Assembly: GCF_900111245.1 (NCBI RefSeq)
Contig: NZ_FOGO01000007.1
Coordinates: forward strand, 304,137-368,136
Reading direction: 5' to 3'
Source of the DNA: Streptomyces qinglanensis
GTDB taxonomy: Bacteria > Actinomycetota > Actinomycetes > Streptomycetales > Streptomycetaceae
Length of the DNA stretch: 64,000 nucleotides
The notes beneath the pieces are model-generated. The model searched no databases, had not been told where the DNA came from, and was given only the letters and a program-made list of their open reading frames with translations. The position numbers and the translations under genes are program-made. Shown piece by piece: positions 6,958 through 16,729 of the stretch; the first letter of the stretch is position 1; the number at the start of each line of letters is the position of its first letter.

Positions 6958-7941
6958 ATGTCGTTCGAAGTGCTGACCATGGGCCGTGTGGGAGTGGATG
7001 TGTATCCGCTCCAGACGGGCGTCGGGCTGCCGGAGGTCACCTCGTTCGGCAAGTACCTGGGCGGCAGCCCGACCAACGTGGCGGTGGCCGCCGCGCGCTA
7101 CGGGCACGGAGCGGCTGTGATCACCAAGACCGGCCGCGACCCTTTCGGGGACTTCGTCCGGTCGGCCCTTGCCGATTACGGCGTCAGCGACCGCTTCGTC
7201 GGCACCTCGGGCATCGCGCCGACGCCGGTGACCTTCTGCGAGATCTTCCCTCCAGACGACTTTCCGCTGTACTTCTACCGGCTGCCGAAGGCCCCTGACC
7301 TGGACATCCGTCCGCAGGAGCTGGACCTGGACACCGTTCGGAGCGCGGAGATCTTCTGGGTGACGGGGACCGGCCTGGCCGAGGAGCCCAGCCGTTCGGC
7401 CACCCTGGCGGCGCTGGAGGAGCGGGCGAAGGCGGGTGTGACGGTCTTCGACCTTGACTGGCGTCCGATGTTCTGGCCCGGCGAGGACGCGACGGCCGCT
7501 CGTGAGTACTACGCCGAGGCGCTGCGTGACGCCACGGTCGCTGTCGGCAACTCGGACGAGTGCGCGGTGGCCACCGGTGAGCGTGAACCGTACGCCGCCG
7601 CCAGGGCGCTGCTGGCCGCCGGGGTGGAGTTGGCCGTGGTCAAGCAGGGGCCGAAGGGCGTGCTGGCCATGGACCGGGACGGCACGGCTGCGGAGATCCC
7701 GCCGATGCCGGTGGACGTGGTCAACGGCCTGGGCGCCGGTGACGCGTTCGGCGGGGCGCTGTGCCACGGACTGCTGTCCGGCTGGGACGCCACGCGCACG
7801 GTGGAGTTCGCCAACGCGGCCGGTGCGATCGTCGCGGGCCGGCTGGCCTGCTCGGACGCCATGCCCACCGAGGCCGAGGTCGAGGAGAAGCTGCGCGCGG
7901 TGAGCGGCCGAACGAGCAACGAGGTGAAAAGTGCTGTCTGA
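6958..7941 (+). CDS. iolC: 5-dehydro-2-deoxygluconokinase (PfkB family)
   Basis: A 327-residue sugar kinase. It phosphorylates 5-dehydro-2-deoxy-D-gluconate with ATP in cytoplasmic myo-inositol breakdown. Family features are the substrate-binding GGSPTNVAVAAARYG segment near residue 40 and the PfkB signature NGLGAGDAFGG near residue 260, which holds the catalytic Asp. The start at 6958 follows aaggga; an adjacent GTG at 6955 is also possible. It is the first gene of a rightward operon and overlaps the next gene by 11 bases. The neighbouring iolB, iolD, iolA and iolG make the assignment secure. Confidence 0.93.
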   Translation: MSFEVLTMGRVGVDVYPLQTGVGLPEVTSFGKYLGGSPTNVAVAAARYGHGAAVITKTGRDPFGDFVRSALADYGVSDRFVGTSGIAPTPVTFCEIFPPDDFPLYFYRLPKAPDLDIRPQELDLDTVRSAEIFWVTGTGLAEEPSRSATLAALEERAKAGVTVFDLDWRPMFWPGEDATAAREYYAEALRDATVAVGNSDECAVATGEREPYAAARALLAAGVELAVVKQGPKGVLAMDRDGTAAEIPPMPVDVVNGLGAGDAFGGALCHGLLSGWDATRTVEFANAAGAIVAGRLACSDAMPTEAEVEEKLRAVSGRTSNEVKSAV

Positions 7942-8812
7942 CCACGTGAGCCGCATCGTGGAGGCTCGGGTCAACGATCCGGGTGCCATCGCCGAGGCGG
8001 CCGCCCGGCGGGTCAAGGCGACCTCCCCGTTCGGCGGGCACGGCAAGGCCATGATCATCGCCGCCGACCATCCAGCGCGCGGTGCCAACGCGGTGGGTTC
8101 CGACCCGTTCGCCATGGCCGACCGTTTCGCGCTGCTGGAGCGGATGTGCCTGGCACTGGAGCGGCCGGGCGTGACCGGGGTGCTGGCCACGGCCGACATC
8201 CTGGAGGACCTGCTGCTGCTCGGTGTGCTGGACGGCAAGAGCGTCTTCGGGTCGATGAACCGGGCCGGGCTGGCCGGTTCGGTCTTCGAGATCGACGACC
8301 GGTTCACCGGTTACGACGCGGAGACGATCGCCGCGATGGGCTTCGACGGCGGCAAGATGCTCACCCGTATCGCCCTCGGCGACCCAGCGACGCCCGCCGC
8401 GCTGGCGAACACCGCGCGGGCGGTCGACGAGCTCAACGACCGTCGGCTGATCGCCATGGTGGAGCCGTTCTGGTCCTTCTGGCAGGACGGGCGGATCCGC
8501 AACGATCTCTCCCCGGACGCCGTCATCAAGTCCATCACCACCGCTTCGGGCCTGGGCCGGCGCAGCGCCTACACCTGGCTGAAGCTGCCGGTCATGCCCG
8601 GCCCCGAGGCGATGGAACGCGTCCTGTCCTCCTCCACCCTTCCCGCGCTGCTGCTGGGCGGCGAGGTCAAGGACCCGGAGGCCGCCTTCGCCTCCTGGGG
8701 CCGTGCGCTGAAGCTGCCCACCGCGCAGGGCCTGGTCGTGGGGCGTTCCCTGCTCTACCCCGCGGACGGCGATGTCGCCGGCGCCGTTGACCGGGCGGTG
8801 AACCTGCTGTGA
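7931..8812 (+). CDS. Cgl0158/0159-type (beta/alpha)8-barrel protein, probable aldolase of the iol pathway
   Basis: A 293-residue protein with a GTG start inside the end of iolC, preceded by gaggtgaaaa. Segments such as HGKAMIIAADHPARG and FDGGKMLTRIALGD resemble class I aldolase barrels (DhnA/LsrF/deoxyribose-phosphate aldolase group). Proteins of this type sit in actinobacterial inositol clusters. No classical class II IolJ aldolase is present here, so this protein is the best candidate for splitting the IolC product, 6-phospho-5-dehydro-2-deoxygluconate, into dihydroxyacetone phosphate and malonate semialdehyde. That role is inferred from position. Confidence 0.75.
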   Translation: MLSDHVSRIVEARVNDPGAIAEAAARRVKATSPFGGHGKAMIIAADHPARGANAVGSDPFAMADRFALLERMCLALERPGVTGVLATADILEDLLLLGVLDGKSVFGSMNRAGLAGSVFEIDDRFTGYDAETIAAMGFDGGKMLTRIALGDPATPAALANTARAVDELNDRRLIAMVEPFWSFWQDGRIRNDLSPDAVIKSITTASGLGRRSAYTWLKLPVMPGPEAMERVLSSSTLPALLLGGEVKDPEAAFASWGRALKLPTAQGLVVGRSLLYPADGDVAGAVDRAVNLL

Positions 8813-9702
8813 GCGACACGAGCACATGCCACCTGCCCGCGGGCACCGCGGCCGAGGGCCCGTACGACCTCCTGATCACGCCCGAGTCGGCGGGCTGGGG
8901 CCACTCAGGGCTCAGGACCCTGACCCTGGGGCCGGGCCAGACGCACACGCTGGCCACCGGGGACTCGGAGTTCCTCATCCTCCCGCTGGAGGGCGGCTGC
9001 ACGGTCAGCGTCGACGGCCGGACTTTCGAACTGGAGGGCCGGATGACCGTCTTCGACTCGGTCACCGACTTCGGGTACCTCCCCCGGGAGTCGGAGGCCG
9101 TCCTCAGCAGCGCGTCCGGCGGCAGGTTCGCGCTGCCCTGCGCCCGTACCGAGCGAGGCGGTCTGCCCGCCCGGTACGGGCGCAGGGAGGAGGTGCAGGT
9201 CGAGCTGCGCGGCGCCGGGAACTGTTCGCGGCAGGTCAACAACTACTGCCTGCCAGGCACATTCGAGGCCGAGCAACTGCTGGTGTGCGAAGTGCTCACC
9301 CCGGGCGGCAACTGGTCCTCGTATCCGCCGCACAAGCACGACGAGCCGCGCCGGGACGAGACCGGCGCTCCGGTGGAGTCGGAGCTGGAGGAGATCTACT
9401 ACTTCCAGGTCGCGGGTGAGGACGGTTTCGCTTACCAGCGGGTGTACGGCGCCCCCGGGCGTCCCCTCGACGTGCTGGCCGAGATCCGCTCGGACGATGT
9501 CGTGCTGATCCCGCACGGCTGGCACGGACCGTCGGCCGCCGCGCCGGGCTACGACCTCTACTACCTGAACGTGATGGCGGGTCCTGGACAGGACCGCGCC
9601 TGGCTGATCTGCGACGACCCGGCACACGGCTGGGTGCGCTCGATGTGGGAGGCGCAGGACGTCGATGTGCGGCTGCCCTTCGGAGGGGACCAGGAGCGAT
9701 GA
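8809..9702 (+). CDS. iolB: 5-deoxy-glucuronate isomerase
   Basis: A 297-residue bicupin enzyme. It converts 5-deoxy-D-glucuronate to 5-dehydro-2-deoxy-D-gluconate, the IolC substrate. The metal site is visible in YPPHKHDEP near residue 177, with EEIYYF downstream and HGWHGP near residue 230. The GTG at 8809 overlaps the previous stop (GTGA), and its own stop overlaps iolD (ATGA), so the genes are translationally coupled. Confidence 0.93.
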   Translation: MSDTSTCHLPAGTAAEGPYDLLITPESAGWGHSGLRTLTLGPGQTHTLATGDSEFLILPLEGGCTVSVDGRTFELEGRMTVFDSVTDFGYLPRESEAVLSSASGGRFALPCARTERGGLPARYGRREEVQVELRGAGNCSRQVNNYCLPGTFEAEQLLVCEVLTPGGNWSSYPPHKHDEPRRDETGAPVESELEEIYYFQVAGEDGFAYQRVYGAPGRPLDVLAEIRSDDVVLIPHGWHGPSAAAPGYDLYYLNVMAGPGQDRAWLICDDPAHGWVRSMWEAQDVDVRLPFGGDQER

Positions 9703-11582
9703 ACACCGTACGACTGACCACGGCCCAGGCTCTCGTGCGCTTCCTGGCCGCGCAGTACAGCGAGCGTGACGGGCATGAGCAGCGTCTGATCCCCGGTGTG
9801 TGGGGGATCTTCGGGCACGGCAACGTGGCCGGCTTCGGGCAGGCACTGCTGCAGGCGGCGGTCACCGAGGAGGCCGACCTGCCCTACTACCTGGCGCGGA
9901 ACGAGCAGGGCATGGTGCACGCGGCCACCGCGTTCGCGAAGATGCGCGACCGGCTGGCGGCCTACGCCTGTACGGCCTCGACCGGGCCCGGCTCGACCAA
10001 CATGCTCACGGGCGCGGCCTTGGCGACGACCAACCGGCTTCCCGTCCTGCTGCTGCCCAGCGACATGTTCGCCACCCGTACTCCCGACCCGGTGCTCCAG
10101 CAACTGGAGGACACCAGGGGAGGGGACGTGACGGTCAACGACGCCTTCCGTCCGGTGTCCAAGTTCTTCGACCGGATCACGCGGCCCGAGCAGTTGGTCC
10201 CGGCCGCGCAGGCGGCGATGCGGGTGCTGACCGATCCGGTCGAGACGGGGGCCGTGACCCTGGCGCTGCCGCAGGATGTGCAGGCCGAGTCCTTCGACTG
10301 GCCGGAGTCCTTCTTCCGCCGCCGGGTGTGGCACGTGAGCCGCCCGGCGCCGGAGCCCGCGGCGGTCGAGCGTGCCGCGCGGCTGCTGCGCGAGGCGAGG
10401 AAACCGCTGATCGTCGCGGGCGGCGGAGTCGTCTACTCGGGCGCGCACACTCAGCTGCGGGCGTTCGCGGAGGCGACCGGCATTCCCGTCGCCGACACGC
10501 ATGCGGGCAAGGGCGCGGTGGCCTGGGACCACCCGTGCGCGGTGGGCGGCATCGGCTCCACCGGCGCGTACGCGGCCAACGAACTGGCGCGCGAGGCGGA
10601 TGTGGTGCTGGGCATCGGCACTCGCTACAGCGACTTCACCACCGCTTCCCACACCGTCTTCGGCAACCTGGACGTCGCCTTCGTCAACCTCAATGTCGCC
10701 CGGCTGGACGCCGTCAAGCACTCCGCCGAACCCGTGGTGGCCGACGCCAGGCTCGGTATCGAAGCCCTTGCCGGGGCTCTGACCGACTGGCAGGTGTCCG
10801 ACGACTACCGCCGCCGCACGCGGGAATTCATCGCCCGCACCCGGCAGATCGAGGACGAGTGCTTCGCCCCCGACCGCAACACCCGCGACCTGCCGGCGCA
10901 GACCCAGATTCTTGGCGCGCTCAACCAGGCCCTCGGCGACCGGGACGTGGTCATCAACGCGGCCGGTTCCATGCCCGGCGACCTGCAACAGCTGTGGCGG
11001 GCCCGCGATCCCAAGGCGTATCACGTCGAATACGCCTATTCCTGCATGGGCTACGAGGTCGCCGCGGGCGTCGGCGCCAAGATGGCCGACCCGACGCGTG
11101 AGGTCGTCGTCCTGGTCGGGGACGGTTCGTATCTGATGATGGCCCAGGAGATCGTCACCATGGTCTCCGAGGGGCTGAAGGTGATCATCGTCCTGGTCCA
11201 GAACCACGGCTTCGCCTCCATCGGCTCCCTCTCGCAGGACCTGGGCTCGCAGCGGTTCGGCACCAAGTACCGCTACCGCAGCGCCGACTCCGGGCTGCTG
11301 GACGGCACCGTGCTCCCTGTGAACCTGGCCGCCAACGCCGCGTCCCTCGGCGCCGACGTCCTCCACGCCGCCACCGTCGAGGACTTCCACACCGCCATGG
11401 AGAAGGCCAGGGCGGCCGGCCGCACCACCGTCGTCCACGTCGAGACCGATCTGTACGGGCCCAACCCGCCCGGCCACGGCTGGTGGGACGTGCCGGTCAG
11501 CCAGACCTCGGCCCTGGAATCCACCCGCAGCGCGTACGAGTCCTACGCCGCGCACAAGGCCACCCAGCGCCACTACCTCTGA
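9699..11582 (+). CDS. iolD: 3D-(3,5/4)-trihydroxycyclohexane-1,2-dione hydrolase (ThDP-dependent)
   Basis: A 627-residue enzyme that opens the inositol-derived ring to give 5-deoxyglucuronate. The N-terminal thiamine-diphosphate domain contains ARNEQGMVHAA with the activating Glu; the C-terminal cofactor-binding motif begins GDGSYLMMAQEI. The ATG at 9699 overlaps the iolB stop and has caggag upstream. Length and domain order match the family. Confidence 0.93.
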   Translation: MNTVRLTTAQALVRFLAAQYSERDGHEQRLIPGVWGIFGHGNVAGFGQALLQAAVTEEADLPYYLARNEQGMVHAATAFAKMRDRLAAYACTASTGPGSTNMLTGAALATTNRLPVLLLPSDMFATRTPDPVLQQLEDTRGGDVTVNDAFRPVSKFFDRITRPEQLVPAAQAAMRVLTDPVETGAVTLALPQDVQAESFDWPESFFRRRVWHVSRPAPEPAAVERAARLLREARKPLIVAGGGVVYSGAHTQLRAFAEATGIPVADTHAGKGAVAWDHPCAVGGIGSTGAYAANELAREADVVLGIGTRYSDFTTASHTVFGNLDVAFVNLNVARLDAVKHSAEPVVADARLGIEALAGALTDWQVSDDYRRRTREFIARTRQIEDECFAPDRNTRDLPAQTQILGALNQALGDRDVVINAAGSMPGDLQQLWRARDPKAYHVEYAYSCMGYEVAAGVGAKMADPTREVVVLVGDGSYLMMAQEIVTMVSEGLKVIIVLVQNHGFASIGSLSQDLGSQRFGTKYRYRSADSGLLDGTVLPVNLAANAASLGADVLHAATVEDFHTAMEKARAAGRTTVVHVETDLYGPNPPGHGWWDVPVSQTSALESTRSAYESYAAHKATQRHYL

Positions 11583-11616
11583 ACCCCACTCGCACACCTG
11601 TGAGGAAGACCGCACC

Positions 11617-13122
11617 GTGAAGACCATCCCGCACTGGATCAACGGCAGCTCGACCGAGGGCTCCGGCACACGGACCCAGCCGGTGTTCAACCCGGCCACC
11701 GGCGAGCAGCAGGCCCATGTGGCCCTGGGCAGCGCCACGGACGTGGACATCGCCGTCGAAGCGGCGTCCGCCGCCTTCGAGTCGTGGTCGGAGTCGTCGC
11801 TCAGTCAGCGCATCCAGGTCATGTTCGCCTTCCGGCAGCTCCTCCTGGAGCACGAGGAGGAGCTGGGCCGGCTCATCTCGGCCGAGCACGGGAAGACGGT
11901 CGAGGACGCGCGCGGCGAGGTCATGCGCGGCCGGGAAGTGGTCGAGTTCACCTGCGGCCTCGGGGACGTCCTCAAGGGCAGCTACTCCGACCAGGTCTCC
12001 CGCGGCGTGGACGTGCACAACTTCCGCCAGCCCCTGGGGGTCGTCGCCGGGATCACTCCGTTCAACTTCCCCGCGATGGTGCCGCTGTGGATGCACCCCG
12101 TCGCGATCGCCACCGGCAACACCTTCGTGCTCAAGCCCAGCGAACGCGATCCGTCGGCCGCCAACTTCGTCGCCGATCTCTACCGGAGGGCCGGGCTGCC
12201 CGACGGCGTCTTCAACATTGTCCACGGCGGCAAGGACGCCGTGGACGCCATACTCGACCACCCCGGCATCGAAGCCGTCTCCTTCGTCGGCTCCACCCCC
12301 ATCGCCAAGTACGTGCACCGCACGGCAACGGAGGCGGGCAAACGCGTCCAGGCCCTCGGCGGCGCCAAGAACCACGCCGTCGTACTGCCCGACGCCGACC
12401 TGGACTTCGCCGCCAACCACATCACCGCCGGCGCCTACGGGTCGGCCGGTGAGCGCTGCATGGCCGTCTCCGTGGCCGTGGCGGTGGGCGAGGCTGCCGA
12501 CGCTCTGGTCGAAGCCCTGGAGCGCCAAGCACGCGAAGTCACGGTCGGTCCCGGCGACGCGCCCGGTACGGACCTGGGCCCGCTGGTCACCAAGGCCGCA
12601 CAGGAACGCGTCGAGAACGCCGTCGGCACAGCCGCCGCACAAGGCGCCGCTGTCGTGGTGGACGGCCGCGGCCTGAAAGTCGACGACCCCACGTACGCCG
12701 ACGGCTTCTTCACCGGCCCCTCCCTCCTCGACCACGTCACCGCCGAGATGGACGCCTACCAGCAGGAGCTGTTCGGCCCGGTGCTGGCCGTCGTCCGTGT
12801 CGACACCTTCGACGAGGCGATCGAGCTGATCAACGCCAACCCCTACGGCAACGGCACCGCCCTGTTCACCGCCTCCGGCGAAGCCGCCCGCCGCTTCCAG
12901 CGCAGGGTCAAGGTCGGCATGATCGGCGTCAACGTCCCCGTGCCCGTCCCGATGTCGTACTACTCCTTCGGCGGCTGGAAGGACTCCCTCATCGGCGACT
13001 CCCCCGTCCACGGGCCCGAAGGCGTGCGCTTCTACACCCGCCCCAAGGTCGTCACCACCCGCTGGCCCCGGACGGCGGTGCAGCAGGCGGCCGCCGGGTT
13101 CTCCTTCCCCACCTCCGTCTGA
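11617..13122 (+). CDS. iolA: Methylmalonate-semialdehyde / malonate-semialdehyde dehydrogenase (CoA-acylating)
   Basis: A 501-residue aldehyde dehydrogenase of the MmsA type, oxidising malonate semialdehyde to acetyl-CoA plus CO2 with NAD+ and CoA as the last inositol-specific step. Visible features are FNFPAMVPLWM, the NAD-fold FVGSTPIAKYV and the catalytic Cys in GERCMA near residue 281. A gtgaggaag site precedes the ATG. It is separated from iolD by 34 bases. The same enzyme type also works in valine degradation (mmsA), but the context points to inositol. Confidence 0.92.
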   Translation: MKTIPHWINGSSTEGSGTRTQPVFNPATGEQQAHVALGSATDVDIAVEAASAAFESWSESSLSQRIQVMFAFRQLLLEHEEELGRLISAEHGKTVEDARGEVMRGREVVEFTCGLGDVLKGSYSDQVSRGVDVHNFRQPLGVVAGITPFNFPAMVPLWMHPVAIATGNTFVLKPSERDPSAANFVADLYRRAGLPDGVFNIVHGGKDAVDAILDHPGIEAVSFVGSTPIAKYVHRTATEAGKRVQALGGAKNHAVVLPDADLDFAANHITAGAYGSAGERCMAVSVAVAVGEAADALVEALERQAREVTVGPGDAPGTDLGPLVTKAAQERVENAVGTAAAQGAAVVVDGRGLKVDDPTYADGFFTGPSLLDHVTAEMDAYQQELFGPVLAVVRVDTFDEAIELINANPYGNGTALFTASGEAARRFQRRVKVGMIGVNVPVPVPMSYYSFGGWKDSLIGDSPVHGPEGVRFYTRPKVVTTRWPRTAVQQAAAGFSFPTSV

Positions 13123-13133
13123 GCACATCGCTG

Positions 13134-13192
13134 GAGCCCGTCCCCCTCTCCCTGTCCCACCCCGTCCCCTCCTCTCTTCTCCCCTCCCGTAA
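13134..13192 (+). other. Pyrimidine-rich tract before the iolE-like gene
   Basis: Almost every base from about 13138 to 13188 is C or T on the + strand. It lies in the iolA/iolE gap. It could form an unstructured ribosome-standby or regulatory leader; no hairpin is visible. Confidence 0.4.
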
Positions 13193-13204
13193 GGACTGAT
13201 CCAC

Positions 13205-14155
13205 ATGGCGACGGCGCCATCCCCGTTCCGTACCGTCGCGGGCAATCTCTGCCTCGGTTCGGCGCCCGACTCCTGGGGCGTCTGGTTCCCCGAGGACGAG
13301 CACCAGGTCCCCTGCACTCGCTTCCTCGACGAGTTGGCGCAGGCCGGATACACCTGGCTGGAGCTCGGCCCGTACGGATACCTGCCCACCGACTCCGCGG
13401 TGCTCGCCGAGGAGCTCGCCGTGCGCGGGCTGCACGTCTCCGGAGGCACGGCCTTCGGCGGGCTGCACCGTCCCGAGACGTGGGACGAGATGCTGGCTCA
13501 CGTCCGGAAAGTGGCGGAGCTCACGTCCGCGGCAGGTGCCCGCCATCTCGTGCTGATTCCGCCCATGTACCGGGACGAGAAGACCGGCGACTTCACCGAG
13601 CCCCCCGAGCTGACCGCCGAGCAGTGGGCCGGCTTCGGTCGGAACGCCGACCGGCTCGGTAAGCTGTTGCTCGACGAGTACGACATCCGGCTGGTCCTCC
13701 ACCCGCACGCGGACAGCCACATCCAGACGCAGCCCGAGATCGAGCGGCTGCTCAACGAGTCCGACAGCCGCTACACCAACCTGTGCCTGGACACCGGGCA
13801 CGTCGCGTACGGCGGCGGTGACAATCTCGACCTCGTGCGCCGCTTCGGCGAGCGCGTGGGATACGTGCACATCAAGCAGATGGACCCGGCGGTACTGGCA
13901 CAGGTGGCCGCCGAGAATCTCTCCTTCGGGGAGGCCGTCAAGCGAGGCGTGTGTGTGTCACCCCCCGAGGGGGTGCCCGACCCCGCCGACGTGGTGGATG
14001 CGCTCTCCCGGCTCGACGCCGAGCTCTTCGTGATCGTCGAGCAGGACCTGTACCCGTGCGCTCCCGAGGTGCCGCTCCCCATCGCGGTACGTACCCGGGA
14101 GCACCTGGCCGGCTGCGGCCTGACCGGTACCCGGCGCCCGGACGACAACCGGTAG
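13205..14155 (+). CDS. iolE: Inosose dehydratase-like TIM-barrel protein
   Basis: A 316-residue member of the xylose-isomerase-like TIM-barrel superfamily (AP_endonuc_2). IolE dehydrates 2-keto-myo-inositol to the dione used by IolD. Barrel metal and acid residues are visible in ELGPYGYLP, HPHADSHIQ, CLDTGHVAYGG and YVHIKQMDP. It starts after aagga. A bare GSAPDSWGVW N-terminal motif is typical of IolE. A role as inosose isomerase cannot be excluded, because a second barrel of this superfamily lies at 16726. Confidence 0.8.
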   Translation: MATAPSPFRTVAGNLCLGSAPDSWGVWFPEDEHQVPCTRFLDELAQAGYTWLELGPYGYLPTDSAVLAEELAVRGLHVSGGTAFGGLHRPETWDEMLAHVRKVAELTSAAGARHLVLIPPMYRDEKTGDFTEPPELTAEQWAGFGRNADRLGKLLLDEYDIRLVLHPHADSHIQTQPEIERLLNESDSRYTNLCLDTGHVAYGGGDNLDLVRRFGERVGYVHIKQMDPAVLAQVAAENLSFGEAVKRGVCVSPPEGVPDPADVVDALSRLDAELFVIVEQDLYPCAPEVPLPIAVRTREHLAGCGLTGTRRPDDNR

Positions 14156-14164
14156 GAGGCAGCC

Positions 14165-15619
14165 ATGGATGTCAGAGACGAAGCGACAAGAGACGAAGCG
14201 ACCCCGGACCCGACGCCTTCGGTGCCCTCCACCGCCCTCGACGACGCGCCGCCCGCCGTACGGCGTCGGCTGCGGCTGATCACGTGGATAGCCACCTTCG
14301 GCGGCCTCCTGTTCGGCTACGACACCGGCGTCATCAACGGCGCGCTGCCGTACATGACCGACGACCTTGGCCTGACCCCGGTCACCGAGGGCATGGTCAC
14401 CAGCTCGCTGCTGCTCGGTGCGGCGCTCGGCGCGGTCACCGGCGGGCGACTGTCGGACACGCGGGGACGGCGGAAGAACATCCTGCTGCTGGCCGCGGTG
14501 TTCTTCGTCGGTGCACTGGGCTGCTCGATGGCCCCCAGCACCGAGGTCATGATCGCGGCCCGGTTCGTGCTCGGCCTCGCGGTCGGCGGCGCCTCGGTGA
14601 CGGTGCCCGTCTACCTGGCCGAGGTCTCCCCGGCCGAACGCCGCGGTGCGCTGGTCACCCGGAACGAGCTGATGATCGTCACCGGTCAGCTGCTGGCCTT
14701 CTCCTGCAACGCGGCCCTCGCCCAGGTCGGTGGTGAGTCCGGTGGCGTATGGCGGTGGATGCTGGTGCTGGCGACCCTGCCGGCCGTGGTGCTCTGGTTC
14801 GGCATGCTGGTCATGCCGGAGAGCCCCCGCTGGCTGGCCTCCAGGGGCCGCTTCCCCGACGCGCTCAAGGTGCTCCAGCAGGTCAGGTCGCAGGCGCGGG
14901 CCAGAGCCGAGCTGCGCGAGGTCACCGCGCTGGCGGTCAAGGACGAGCAGGAGAAGCTCGGCGGCTGGAAGGACATGAAGTCCACCCCGTGGGTGCGCAA
15001 GCTGATGTTCGTCGGCTTCGGTATCGCGATCGTGCAGCAGATCACGGGTGTGAACACGATCATGTACTACGGCACCGAGATCCTCACCGAGGCCGGTTTC
15101 GAGTCGGACAACGCACTGGTCGCGAACATCGCCAACGGTGTGATCTCGGTGCTCGCGACGTTCGTGGGCATCTGGCTGCTGGGGCGTGTCAACCGCCGCC
15201 CGATGCTGATGACCGGACAGCTGGGAACCACCACAGCGCTGCTGCTGATCGGCGTCTTCTCGCTGACCATGGACTCCGGCATGGGACGCGCCTTCGCGGT
15301 GCTGGCGATGACCATCACTTTCCTCGCCTTCCAGCAGGGTGCGATATCCCCGGTGACCTGGCTGATGCTCTCGGAGATCTTCCCGACGCGGATGCGCGGC
15401 TTCGGGATGGGCGTCGCGGCCGTGGTGCTGTGGCTGACCAACTTCGTGATCGGGCTGGTCTTCCCTTCCTTGGTCTCCGGGATCGGGGTCTCCAACACGT
15501 TCTTCCTGTTCGTGGTGGCGGGTCTGTTCTCCTTCGCCTTCGTGAAGCTGTTCGTCCCCGAAACCAAGGGGCGCACCCTCGAACAGCTCGAGGACGACCT
15601 GCGCGCCCGCTTCTCCTGA
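14165..15619 (+). CDS. MFS sugar porter, probable inositol:proton symporter
   Basis: A 484-residue, 12-helix protein of the sugar porter family. Signatures are FGYDTGVINGA in helix 1, RGRRKN after helix 2, PESPRWL before the central loop, the QQITGVNTIMYYG motif of helix 7, and PETKGRTLEQLE at the C-terminus. The start follows aggaggcagcc. Its place inside the inositol operon suggests uptake of myo-inositol (IolT-like), which is an inference. Confidence 0.88.
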   Translation: MDVRDEATRDEATPDPTPSVPSTALDDAPPAVRRRLRLITWIATFGGLLFGYDTGVINGALPYMTDDLGLTPVTEGMVTSSLLLGAALGAVTGGRLSDTRGRRKNILLLAAVFFVGALGCSMAPSTEVMIAARFVLGLAVGGASVTVPVYLAEVSPAERRGALVTRNELMIVTGQLLAFSCNAALAQVGGESGGVWRWMLVLATLPAVVLWFGMLVMPESPRWLASRGRFPDALKVLQQVRSQARARAELREVTALAVKDEQEKLGGWKDMKSTPWVRKLMFVGFGIAIVQQITGVNTIMYYGTEILTEAGFESDNALVANIANGVISVLATFVGIWLLGRVNRRPMLMTGQLGTTTALLLIGVFSLTMDSGMGRAFAVLAMTITFLAFQQGAISPVTWLMLSEIFPTRMRGFGMGVAAVVLWLTNFVIGLVFPSLVSGIGVSNTFFLFVVAGLFSFAFVKLFVPETKGRTLEQLEDDLRARFS

Positions 15620-15709
15620 TCCTTCTCCCGTCTGTCCCGTCCCGGGGGCGCCGTCGGCTGCGGACACCGGCCGGCGGCGCGCCCACGCGACCGTAGAAAG
15701 GAATCCTCC

Positions 15710-16729
15710 ATGACTGTGCGCGTAGGGGTCATCGGCGCCGGAATGATCGGCCAGGACCACATCCGCCGGCTCACCGATGTTGTCGCGGGCGCCCAGGTCA
15801 CGGCGGTCACCGATATCGACAGCGGCCGCGCGGCCGAGACGGCGGTCCGGGTCGGTGCCCGCGCCCTGCCCGACGGCCCCGCACTGATCGCCGCTGACGA
15901 CGTCGATGCCGTACTCGTCACTTCCTGGGGTCCCACCCACGCCGAACACGTCCTGAACGCCATAGCGGCCGGCAAACCCGTCCTCTGCGAGAAGCCGCTC
16001 GCCACGACCGCCGAGGACTGTCTGCGCATCGTCGATGCGGAGTGCTCGTACGGCCGCCGTCTGGTCCAGGTGGGCTTCATGCGCCGCTACGACGCCGGGT
16101 ACCGGCAGTTGAAGGGAGTGCTGGACGGAGGCACCATCGGCACCCCGCTGATGGTGCACTGCGCCCACCGCAATCCCACCGTGCCGGACGCCTACCACTC
16201 CGCCATGGCGGCCCAGGACACGGCCGTGCACGAGATCGACGTACTGCGCTGGCTGCTCGGCGACGAGATCGTCTCCGCCCAGGTGATCACCCCGCGCGCG
16301 ACCAGCAGGCGGTTCGAGCACCTCAAGGACCCGCAGATCATGCTGTTCGAGACGGCGCAGGGCGTGCGCATCGATCTGGAGGTCTTCGTCAACTGCCAGT
16401 ACGGCTACGACATCCAGTGCGAGACCGTCGGCGAGACGGGACTGGCCAGGCTGCCCGACCCGGCGGCCGTCGGCATCCGCACCGCCGGGCAGCACGGCAG
16501 CGCCGTACTCCAGGACTGGAAGGACCGGTTCGGCGACGCCTTCGACACCGAGTTCCGCGAGTGGATCGCGTCCGTCGAGGCGGGCGGTGAGCCCACCGGC
16601 CCGTCCGCCTGGGACGGCTACGCCGCCACCGTCATCACCGACGCGACGGTCCGCTCCCTGGAGTCGGGCCAGCAGCCCGTCACCGTCGACATGAAGCCCC
16701 GGCCCGCTCTCCACGGAGGCCCCGCATGA
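15710..16729 (+). CDS. iolG: myo-Inositol 2-dehydrogenase family oxidoreductase
   Basis: A 339-residue Gfo/Idh/MocA-family enzyme. The N-terminal Rossmann motif is GVIGAGMIGQDH; the catalytic EKPLATT motif is near residue 95; HEIDVLRWLL, near residue 180, carries the His/Asp pair. It oxidises myo-inositol to 2-keto-myo-inositol with NAD+. The start follows aaagga. It overlaps the next gene by ATGA. Related scyllo- or chiro-inositol dehydrogenases share the fold. Confidence 0.88.
   Translation: MTVRVGVIGAGMIGQDHIRRLTDVVAGAQVTAVTDIDSGRAAETAVRVGARALPDGPALIAADDVDAVLVTSWGPTHAEHVLNAIAAGKPVLCEKPLATTAEDCLRIVDAECSYGRRLVQVGFMRRYDAGYRQLKGVLDGGTIGTPLMVHCAHRNPTVPDAYHSAMAAQDTAVHEIDVLRWLLGDEIVSAQVITPRATSRRFEHLKDPQIMLFETAQGVRIDLEVFVNCQYGYDIQCETVGETGLARLPDPAAVGIRTAGQHGSAVLQDWKDRFGDAFDTEFREWIASVEAGGEPTGPSAWDGYAATVITDATVRSLESGQQPVTVDMKPRPALHGGPA

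Noticed and set aside
13958..16714. A 918-codon minus-strand frame
   Set aside because: Antisense to the sugar porter and iolG; no recognisable motif.
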